Part shown: in pieces, positions 8,416 through 13,488 of the stretch
Layout: every line of letters starts with the position of its first letter
Numbering within the stretch: the stretch's first letter is position 1
From: Syntrophus sp. (in: bacteria)
GTDB lineage: Bacteria; Desulfobacterota; Syntrophia; Syntrophales; UBA5619
Assembly (NCBI GenBank): GCA_013824905.1
Contig: PNOO01000042.1
Span: forward strand, 1-13,488
Length of the DNA stretch: 13,488 nt
Reading direction: 5' to 3'
Notes under the pieces: generated by a model
The model's database searches: none
What the model was told of the DNA's origin: nothing
What the model saw: the letters and a program-made list of their open reading frames with translations, nothing else
Program-made: the position numbers and the translations under genes

Positions 8416-10401
8416 TCATGATCCAAGGCTAAAGGTGACGGTGCAGAGGCGGTTCTCCGGCGCAGGGTGGCCGGCCGCCGGTTTTTGCGCTGTCGCCCAG
8501 CCACTTCCGATGATTTGGACGTCCAGTCCTTTTTCTTTCGATTTCCTGAGGACCTCACGGATCGACATTCCCCGGAAGTCCGGGATACGGGTATCATCCT
8601 CTTCCATGGACGCCTGGACTGCTTGCGGCGCCGGTGCGGACGCTAGCTTTACATTCATATTAACGCCCGGTTTATCATCCTTTTCCTGAATGGGATTGCG
8701 GATATTCGTCTTGAAGCGAGTCAGAAGCTGCTCTCCGATATCCCTGAAGACAGGCGCCGCGGCGACCCCGCCCCACCTGTCCCGCTGCGGTTCGTCTAGG
8801 ATGACCAGAATTGCAACCTGCGGATCATCAGCCGGGAAGAATCCCATGAAGGAGGTCTTCACCCTTTCGCTGGAATAAACATGCCTGGCGAAATCGAATT
8901 TCTGAGAGGTTCCCGTCTTTCCGGCGACGGCGATGTTCACGATGCGGGCATTTTTACCTGTGCCGTCTTGCGCACCGACCACGTCGGTCATGATGTGGGT
9001 GAGCCTTTTGGCAGTCTCCGGTGAAATGACCCGACGGACCACGGTGGGGTGATAGGCATGGACAAGCTTTCCCTTCCTGTCCATGAGCCCCCGGACGACG
9101 TACGGTTTCATCAGGATCCCTTGGTTGGCTATTGCGGAAAGGGCGGTGATGAGCTGAATGGCGGTAACGGAAATGCCCTGCCCGAAAGCAATAGTCGCTG
9201 TGTCCACCCGCGTCCAGTTTTCCACCGGCCGGAGCAACCCGCGCACCTCGCCCGGAAGTTCTATTTCTGTCTTAACGCCGAAACCGAAATTGCGGATATA
9301 CTGATAGAACTTCTGCTTGCCGAGTTTCTCGGACACCTTTACAGATCCGATGTTACTTGAATACTTTAGTATTTCTCTGAAACTCAGGACTCCGTGACGC
9401 TTGCGCTGAGCCTCATGGATGACCCGGTCGGCAACCGCATAGTTGCCGTTTTCACAGTTGAATGTGTCCGTTTCTTTGACAACCCCTTCCTCGAGCGCGG
9501 CTGCTGCCAGAAAAGGCTTGAAGGTGGAGCCGGGATCGAAGCTATCGGTGATGGCCTTGTTCTTCCCTGTAGCGGGGTTGACCGTGGAGAAGGTGTTGGG
9601 ATCGAATCCCATTTCATTGGCCAGTGCCAGGATTTCACCCGTACGGGGATCCATGACGATGGCGACGCCCCCCTTTGCCCCCTTGGCCTTTACTGCCGCT
9701 TTAAGATTGGATTCCACGAGGTGTTGGATGCGGCTGTCGATGGTCAGAACGAGGTTATAATTCTCTTTCTGGGCTGCTTCAGGCATCTCCACACGGGGAT
9801 AAAGCCTTTTCCCCTTGGCGTCCCGCGTCCAGAGCAGTTTTTTGGGGTTGCCCTTCAGCAACTGGTCATATTTCAGTTCCAGCCCCTCCAAACCGTTGGC
9901 GTCTACGCCGACGAAACCGATCAGGTGGCCGGCCAGTTCTCCGGAGGGATAGAAGCGCTTCGGCTCCTTCACGATAAAAATCCCATCGATGCCCAGTTCC
10001 CGCACACGACCGGCCTGTTCGGGGTCGATCTGTCGGGCGATCCAGCAGAAGTTCTTGGCGCCGGACAGTTTCTTTTGGATAAGAGCCCTGTCCGTACGAA
10101 GGACAGAGGCAAGGGTCTTGGCCACTCCGCCGGGATTATCGATCTTGGATGGGTCGGCGCACACGGAATCGGCCATGATGGTTGCGGCGAGTTTGTCTCC
10201 GTTCCGGTCGAAGATGATCCCGCGGTCGGGCTGGAGTTGGAGGGCCTGGGTATGCTGTTTTTCGGCGAGGGCCTTCAATGACTTGCTGGAAAGAATCTGG
10301 AGCTGAAAGGCCCGTGAACCGAGGGCGATGAAGAGCACCAGGAAGAAGGCCAGAAGGGTGGCGATCCTAAATTTCAACCATTTTCTGGATTCGCTGCTCA
10401 T
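8416..10401 (-). CDS. ftsI: Septal peptidoglycan transpeptidase FtsI (PBP3-type, class B PBP) with C-terminal PASTA domain
   Basis: Bitopic membrane transpeptidase that cross-links new septal peptidoglycan; partner of FtsW. From the ATG at 10401 the product has 661 residues: cytoplasmic tail, one membrane anchor at about 11-29, dimerisation/pedestal domain starting near RGIIFDRNG (60-68), transpeptidase domain with catalytic STFK (292-295, nucleophile S292), SSN (348-350) and KTGT (495-498), a linker rich in Ala, Pro and Lys, then a single PASTA-like domain at about 605-661 (starting RIPDFRGMS). The frame stays open to 10644, but that part overlaps ftsL and does not look like protein of this family. 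The chosen ATG overlaps the ftsL stop as ATGA and directly precedes the basic tail and anchor expected of FtsI. SpoVD-type PBPs share PASTA, but the dcw context fits FtsI. Confidence 0.97.
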   Translation of the reverse strand: MSSESRKWLKFRIATLLAFFLVLFIALGSRAFQLQILSSKSLKALAEKQHTQALQLQPDRGIIFDRNGDKLAATIMADSVCADPSKIDNPGGVAKTLASVLRTDRALIQKKLSGAKNFCWIARQIDPEQAGRVRELGIDGIFIVKEPKRFYPSGELAGHLIGFVGVDANGLEGLELKYDQLLKGNPKKLLWTRDAKGKRLYPRVEMPEAAQKENYNLVLTIDSRIQHLVESNLKAAVKAKGAKGGVAIVMDPRTGEILALANEMGFDPNTFSTVNPATGKNKAITDSFDPGSTFKPFLAAAALEEGVVKETDTFNCENGNYAVADRVIHEAQRKRHGVLSFREILKYSSNIGSVKVSEKLGKQKFYQYIRNFGFGVKTEIELPGEVRGLLRPVENWTRVDTATIAFGQGISVTAIQLITALSAIANQGILMKPYVVRGLMDRKGKLVHAYHPTVVRRVISPETAKRLTHIMTDVVGAQDGTGKNARIVNIAVAGKTGTSQKFDFARHVYSSERVKTSFMGFFPADDPQVAILVILDEPQRDRWGGVAAAPVFRDIGEQLLTRFKTNIRNPIQEKDDKPGVNMNVKLASAPAPQAVQASMEEDDTRIPDFRGMSIREVLRKSKEKGLDVQIIGSGWATAQKPAAGHPAPENRLCTVTFSLGS

Positions 10402-10718
10402 TTGATGAGAATCACCTGTTCTCTTCCCGGATACGTCATCTGCAGTTTTTCCCTGGCGATGGTTTCGATCCGCTGGGGTGATTTGAGGGTGGCGAGCTCG
10501 ACCTTCAGCTTCGCCTGCTCTTCTGTCAGCTGTTCCCGGCTGCTCAGCTCCCGGGCAATCTGATACTCCAACTCGGTCATGTGGATATGGCTCCAGACAT
10601 AGATAAGCAGCACCATCATCAAAACTGTAGCGATAAAGATCCACATGGAGTAACCGGCGTCGCCGGATGTTCTGTCCCGATCATGGACTGTATGTCTGAG
10701 GACCTCTACGGCTTCCAT
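10398..10718 (-). CDS. ftsL: Cell division protein FtsL
   Basis: Small bitopic membrane protein of the divisome; with FtsB and FtsQ it recruits and activates FtsW/FtsI. From the ATG at 10718 it has 106 residues: about 24 cytoplasmic residues, a membrane segment (about 25-44, FIATVLMMVLLIYVW core), and a periplasmic coiled coil of charged heptads (about 48-82). FtsL is poorly conserved, so the call rests on size, topology and position between rsmH and ftsI. Start choice: an ATG at 10724 overlaps the rsmH stop as ATGA, but AAAGGA (10726-10731) is only 1 nt from it and 7 nt from the ATG at 10718. I prefer 10718; the difference is two residues. Confidence 0.93.
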   Translation of the reverse strand: MEAVEVLRHTVHDRDRTSGDAGYSMWIFIATVLMMVLLIYVWSHIHMTELEYQIARELSSREQLTEEQAKLKVELATLKSPQRIETIAREKLQMTYPGREQVILIK

Positions 10719-10720
10719 AG

Positions 10721-11656
10721 TCATATCCTTTCCGCGGTTCTAAGTTTTGCGCTTCTTGAACGAGGATTGTCATGAATTTCCGCCTCGCCGGGAGTCTCCG
10801 GTTTTCTCGTCAGAACCTTGAGGGTCGGTTTCAGGCCGCAGGCGCATAAAGGAAGATCAGGGGGACAGATACAGCCCTTTTCCCCGGCACGGAAGGCATT
10901 CTTGACAATCCGGTCTTCCAGGGAATGAAATGAGATCACCGAGAAGCGCCCACCAGGCTTGAGCCGTTTCACCCCATCGGTCAGTGCCCTGGCAAGGCAG
11001 GCGAGTTCGTCGTTGACGGCGATCCGAAGGGCCTGAAAGGTCCGGGTCGCCGGATGGATCCTCTGGCGTCCCGCTTTGTGGGGAAACATCCGGACCACTA
11101 AGGAGGCCAAGTCGGCCGTCGTCCTTATGGGAGAATGATTCCTGCTTTCCACTATGGACCGGGCGATGCGTCTTGCCATCCTTTCCTCGCCGTAATCCCT
11201 GATGATCCTCTCCAGCTCCTCCCCGGGGAGCGTCTGGATGAGATCATAAGCGCTGTTTCCCCAACTGCTGTCCATCCGCATATCCAAGGGGGCGTCCATG
11301 GAAAAGCTGAATCCCCTCTCCGTTGTATCCAACTGATGGGAGGAGACCCCCAAATCCAGGAGGATCCCATCCACTTTTCCTATGTTCCTTTCAGCCAGTA
11401 TCGCGTTCATGTCGGCGAAATTTCCTTTCACCAGGATCTTTCTTTTTCCGAACGGGGCCAACCGCTTCTCCGTTTCCCGGAGCGCATCTCCGTCGGCGTC
11501 GATTCCGATCAGAAGACCGTCAGGCGCCGTGCTGAGTAGAATAGCTTCAGCGTGTCCTCCGCCCCCCACCGTGCCGTCCACGTAGATGGCCCCCACCCGG
11601 CAATGCAGGGACCTGATGACCTCTTTGACCATAACCGGCGTGTGGAACACTGCCAT
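10721..11656 (-). CDS. rsmH: 16S rRNA (cytosine(1402)-N(4))-methyltransferase RsmH (MraW)
   Basis: SAM-dependent methyltransferase that N4-methylates C1402 of 16S rRNA in the ribosomal decoding centre. The 311-residue protein has all the family blocks: HTPVMVKEVI (5-14), SAM-binding DGTVGGGGHAEAIL (27-40), GIDADGDAL (51-59), GILLDLGVSS (97-106), RGFSFSMDAPLDMRMD (114-129), FQALRIAVNDEL (207-218), SFHSLEDRIVK (242-252) and the C-terminal RSAKLRTAERI. Before the C-terminus is a cysteine cluster, C262, C264, C271 and C273, absent from E. coli RsmH but, from memory, common in Firmicute and deltaproteobacterial versions. The ATG at 11656 stands 12 nt after the mraZ stop with an AAAGG site. The usual second gene of dcw clusters. 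Confidence 0.98.
   Translation of the reverse strand: MAVFHTPVMVKEVIRSLHCRVGAIYVDGTVGGGGHAEAILLSTAPDGLLIGIDADGDALRETEKRLAPFGKRKILVKGNFADMNAILAERNIGKVDGILLDLGVSSHQLDTTERGFSFSMDAPLDMRMDSSWGNSAYDLIQTLPGEELERIIRDYGEERMARRIARSIVESRNHSPIRTTADLASLVVRMFPHKAGRQRIHPATRTFQALRIAVNDELACLARALTDGVKRLKPGGRFSVISFHSLEDRIVKNAFRAGEKGCICPPDLPLCACGLKPTLKVLTRKPETPGEAEIHDNPRSRSAKLRTAERI
10726..10731 (-). promoter_or_regulatory. Ribosome binding site deciding the ftsL start
   Basis: AAAGGA on the minus strand inside the end of rsmH. It is 7 nt from the ATG at 10718, an ideal spacing, but 1 nt from the ATG at 10724, which would be too close. It therefore favours the shorter ftsL. Confidence 0.6.
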
Positions 11657-11668
11657 TCCCCGGGCCTT

Positions 11669-12115
11669 TCATATTCCGAGATCCGCCATATAGTCGCTGA
11701 AGCCATCCAGGTTGTCGCCGCTCTTTTTCATTTCCTCTTCAAACCTTTCCTTGCTCCAGATCTCGATGACCTTGATCATGCCTGCCAGGACGATCTCCTT
11801 GTCCAGATTCGCAAATTCCCTGAGGTTGGGGGGGATGAGTATCCGCCCTTGACTGTCCAGTGTGCAATCGACTGCTCCCGACATAAAGAACCGCTGAAAT
11901 GCGCGTACTTCTTTCCGCAGGAGCGACTGATGGGAAACCTTCTCCTCGATCACCCGCCACTCATCGTAAGGGAAGACCATCAGATAACCGTCCCAGTTCG
12001 TGATCACCAGGCGGTTGTCGTATTTCTCACCGAACACCTCGCGGAGTCGTGACGGGAAAATGACTCTCCCTTTGTCATCTATGGTGTGGTAATATTGCCC
12101 CCGGAAGACGGACAT
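11669..12115 (-). CDS. mraZ: Transcriptional regulator MraZ
   Basis: DNA-binding protein with two AbrB/SpoVT-type swapped-hairpin half-domains that assembles into a ring and regulates the dcw promoter. From the ATG at 12115 it has 148 residues. The two tandem repeats are visible: DDKGRVIFPSRLRE (13-26) and DSQGRILIPPNLRE (87-100), each with the DxxGR motif that touches DNA. A GTG at 12133 is in frame and would add six residues, but it lies within GTGGAGGG, which serves better as the Shine-Dalgarno for the ATG at 12115, and the family usually starts just before FRG. First gene of the cluster, directly preceded by three AGTGG repeats that are its probable operator, so autoregulation is inferred. 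Confidence 0.96.
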   Translation of the reverse strand: MSVFRGQYYHTIDDKGRVIFPSRLREVFGEKYDNRLVITNWDGYLMVFPYDEWRVIEEKVSHQSLLRKEVRAFQRFFMSGAVDCTLDSQGRILIPPNLREFANLDKEIVLAGMIKVIEIWSKERFEEEMKKSGDNLDGFSDYMADLGI

Positions 12116-12125
12116 TTTGGATTTT

Positions 12126-12131
12126 CCCTCC
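12126..12131 (-). promoter_or_regulatory. mraZ ribosome binding site
   Basis: GGAGGG, 10 nt upstream of the mraZ ATG at 12115. It overlaps by two bases the third AGTGG repeat, so the operator runs straight into the translation signal. Its presence argues against initiation at the GTG at 12133. Confidence 0.75.
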
Positions 12132-12156
12132 ACTATGAACCACTTTACTCCACTTT
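12130..12156 (-). promoter_or_regulatory. Three direct repeats, probable MraZ operator boxes
   Basis: On the minus strand AAAGTGG occurs at 12156-12150 and again at 12146-12140, and ATAGTGG at 12136-12130. The three AGTGG cores have a period of exactly 10 bp, one helical turn, so all face the same side of the DNA. MraZ proteins are known to bind arrays of short GTGG/TGGG-type direct repeats with 10-bp period in front of mraZ. The first box starts at about the predicted transcription start, where bound MraZ would block RNA polymerase. The repeats are seen directly; binding is inferred. Confidence 0.85.
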
Positions 12157-12162
12157 GAGGTC

Positions 12163-12191
12163 AAGATAGAGGAGGAAATTCGCTTTGTCAA
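12163..12191 (-). promoter_or_regulatory. Sigma70-type promoter of the dcw operon (PmraZ)
   Basis: Perfect -35 box TTGACA at 12191-12186, a 17-bp spacer, and -10 box TATCTT (4 of 6 to consensus) at 12168-12163. The start of transcription is expected near 12156, some 40 nt before the mraZ ATG. The -35 box begins only 10 nt after the mltG stop. I see no terminator between mltG and mraZ, so read-through from upstream may add to expression. It is the only convincing promoter in the window. Confidence 0.8.
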
Positions 12192-12211
12192 GAAATTTTT
12201 TTACTTTTTTT
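12192..12211 (-). promoter_or_regulatory. A-tract upstream of PmraZ, possible UP element
   Basis: Two runs of seven A on the minus strand, separated by GT and followed by TTTC, lie directly upstream of the -35 box, where the alpha subunit of RNA polymerase would bind. The tract also encodes the last codons of mltG. The A-runs are seen; a role in promoter strength is inferred. Confidence 0.45.
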
Positions 12212-13244
12212 GTCTTTTAATCTTATATTTTGAGACGGCTTGGTTGTGCGCGTCGAAGCTGGCGGAAAATTGATGTGATCCGTCATTTTTCGACACGAAG
12301 TAGAGGTAATTGACGTTGGCGGGATAGAGGGCGGCCCGGAGGGAATCGATTCCGGGATTGGCGATCGGTCCGGGCGGCAGGCCGTCGATCAGGTAGGTAT
12401 TGTAAGGCGTGCTTTTTTTCAAGTGACTTCGCAGGACTGTTTTTACGGGGGTGCCTGCCTGTTCGAGGTGGTAGACGGCGGTCGGATCGCTCTGCAGTTT
12501 CATCCCGCGCTTCAGACGGTTGTGGAAGACAGCGGAGATGAGCGGTTTTTCATCCTTACTTCCCGATTCCTTGCCGATGATCGAGGCGAGGGTCAACCAC
12601 TCGTTGAGGGTCAGACCGATCTTTTCCGCCCGGTTCCTCATCGCTGGCGTGATCTCTTTCCAAAATTGCCGGACGATGATCCGGATGACCTCTCTGGTGG
12701 TCATGGATCGGTCGAATTGATAGGTCTCGGGGAAGAGGTATCCTTCTATGCTCTCCGCCTCGATACCGAGCGATCCCAGGAACTCCCTGTCGACGGCAAG
12801 GGCCATAAATTCCTTCTCGTTGATGAGTTTTTCGGCAAGAAGCCGCTTGGCAACATCGTTCAACGTAATGTCCTCGGGCAGCATCAACGTATACGACTTG
12901 ATCTCGCCCCGGACCAGCTTGGCGAGGATCTCCGACGGTGATTGTGAACCGGCGAACTCATATTCGCCCGCCCGAATGTGTCTGGTCGCTCCTTTTGCTA
13001 GGGCGAGCAACCAGAAAAAGGGACGGTTTGCAACAAGCCCCGCGTCGTTCATGATCTCCGTGATCCGGAAAAAACCGGCCCCCTTGGGGATATCGATGAT
13101 CTTCGTGGCGGTAAGGCGGTCAACGGGTAACGTGGCATAGCGGAAAAAGGCGACGCCGGTCAGGGTTGCGACCAGGATGAGCAGGAGGGCCGTTTCCCGC
13201 CGGTGCACCGAAGCAGTCTTCAGTATCCGGTTAATTATCTTCAT
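12201..13244 (-). CDS. mltG: Endolytic murein transglycosylase MltG (YceG family)
   Basis: Inner-membrane lytic transglycosylase that cleaves nascent glycan strands and is thought to set their length. The 347-residue protein has a basic N-terminus, one membrane anchor at about 18-35, a LysM-like region, then the YceG catalytic domain: EGYLFPETYQF (167-177), LASIIGKESG (219-228), LQSDPT (250-255), PYNTYLIDGLPPGPIANPG (280-298) and LYFVSKNDGSHQFS (314-327). E226 aligns, by my recollection of the E. coli sequence, with catalytic E218. The first Glu of the usual EKE motif is Gly here. The ATG at 13244 overlaps the end of the upstream YqgF-type gene by 14 nt, so the two are co-translated. Its stop lies 10 nt before the promoter of mraZ. 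Confidence 0.95.
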   Translation of the reverse strand: MKIINRILKTASVHRRETALLLILVATLTGVAFFRYATLPVDRLTATKIIDIPKGAGFFRITEIMNDAGLVANRPFFWLLALAKGATRHIRAGEYEFAGSQSPSEILAKLVRGEIKSYTLMLPEDITLNDVAKRLLAEKLINEKEFMALAVDREFLGSLGIEAESIEGYLFPETYQFDRSMTTREVIRIIVRQFWKEITPAMRNRAEKIGLTLNEWLTLASIIGKESGSKDEKPLISAVFHNRLKRGMKLQSDPTAVYHLEQAGTPVKTVLRSHLKKSTPYNTYLIDGLPPGPIANPGIDSLRAALYPANVNYLYFVSKNDGSHQFSASFDAHNQAVSKYKIKRQKK

Positions 13245-13488
13245 CTGTCTTAGAGGAATTGTCCGCTTTTCCCCCGCTCCCTACCGCGTCGAGGTACCCT
13301 TGAAGGATGATGGAGGCGGCGATACGATCAACAACTTCCCTTTGTTTCTCCCTGCGCATGCCCCTCTGGCGGAGAAGCTCCTCCGCCTCCTTGGTGGAGA
13401 GGGCTTCGTCCCAGCGGATGACGGGGAGGGAGAAACGCATCTCCAGTCTCCGGACGAACCGGTTGATCTTTTCGCACTGGATCCCTTC
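13231..13488 (-). CDS. ruvX: YqgF/RuvX-family putative pre-16S rRNA nuclease (C-terminal part, cut by window edge)
   Basis: RNase H-fold protein; E. coli YqgF is involved in maturation of the 5' end of 16S rRNA and was earlier called a putative Holliday junction resolvase. Only the last 85 residues are inside the window and the frame is open to the right edge. Visible family pattern: the helix EKINRFVRRLE, then LPVIRWDEALSTKEAEELL, matching the usual strand followed by DERLTT and A..LL, then an Arg/Lys-rich turn and DRIAASIILQGYLDA, matching the terminal helix with its conserved Asp and AA.LIL..YL. A short polar tail follows. The ATG found at 13440 is an internal Met, not the start. It overlaps mltG by 14 nt. 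Confidence 0.88.
   Translation of the reverse strand, partial: EGIQCEKINRFVRRLEMRFSLPVIRWDEALSTKEAEELLRQRGMRREKQREVVDRIAASIILQGYLDAVGSGGKADNSSKTDEDN

Noticed and set aside
9394..10281. A 295-codon open frame on the plus strand opposite ftsI
   Set aside because: It is antisense to a well-supported ftsI, its translation resembles no family I know, and it is explained by the codon bias of the opposite strand.
10402..10644. Upstream extension of the ftsI frame to an ATG at 10644
   Set aside because: It overlaps nearly the whole of ftsL in another frame, its translation is unlike FtsI, and the ATG at 10401 directly precedes the expected basic tail and membrane anchor.
12134..12200. Search for a terminator between mltG and mraZ
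   Set aside because: No GC-rich hairpin is visible; the A-runs on the coding strand have the wrong polarity for an intrinsic terminator of mltG.
1..13488. Search for mobile elements, CRISPR arrays, tRNA genes, toxin-antitoxin or defence modules
   Set aside because: Apart from the short operator boxes no direct or inverted repeats stand out, the genes are packed edge to edge, and every long frame is accounted for by core cell-wall, division or rRNA-modification genes. I see no novel system.

Overview
This window is a textbook bacterial division and cell-wall (dcw) cluster. Every gene I can support lies on the minus strand, so transcription runs from high to low coordinates. Composition is moderately GC-rich and the proteins resemble those of Gram-negative deltaproteobacteria in the wide sense (Desulfobacterota or Syntrophia type). 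The hints are a MurE with the DNPR motif expected for meso-diaminopimelate, an FtsI carrying one C-terminal PASTA domain, and an RsmH with a cysteine cluster. The lineage is an inference from memory of these families, not a database result.

Layout in transcription order: the 3' end of a YqgF/RuvX-type gene (13488-13231, enters from the right edge); mltG, overlapping it by 14 nt (13244-12201); a short intergenic region with a well-formed sigma70-type promoter and three AGTGG repeats spaced exactly 10 bp (12191-12130), which I read as MraZ operator boxes; then mraZ, rsmH (mraW), ftsL, ftsI, murE, murF, mraY, murD, ftsW, murG and the first 206 codons of murC, which leaves by the left edge. This order matches the classical cluster of E. 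coli and many other bacteria up to murC. ddl/murB, ftsQ, ftsA and ftsZ would be expected beyond the left edge.

The genes form one pathway. MurC, MurD, MurE and MurF build the UDP-MurNAc-pentapeptide; MraY attaches it to undecaprenyl phosphate (lipid I); MurG adds GlcNAc (lipid II). FtsW (SEDS glycosyltransferase) and FtsI (transpeptidase) polymerise and cross-link it at the septum, with FtsL as a scaffold/activator. RsmH methylates 16S rRNA, MraZ is the transcription factor of the cluster, and MltG cuts nascent glycan strands. Junctions are tight: ATGA overlaps at ftsL/ftsI and murE/murF, gaps of about 2-12 nt at most others, 24 nt before murG, and 56 nt before mraY. No stretch over 300 bases lacks a gene.

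I looked on both strands for an undescribed system and did not find one. This is a conserved core region. The points worth a second look are the mraZ promoter/operator layout, several start-site questions (mraZ, ftsL, murG) and a few family-level variations (PASTA on FtsI, GKE instead of EKE in MltG, Cys cluster in RsmH).
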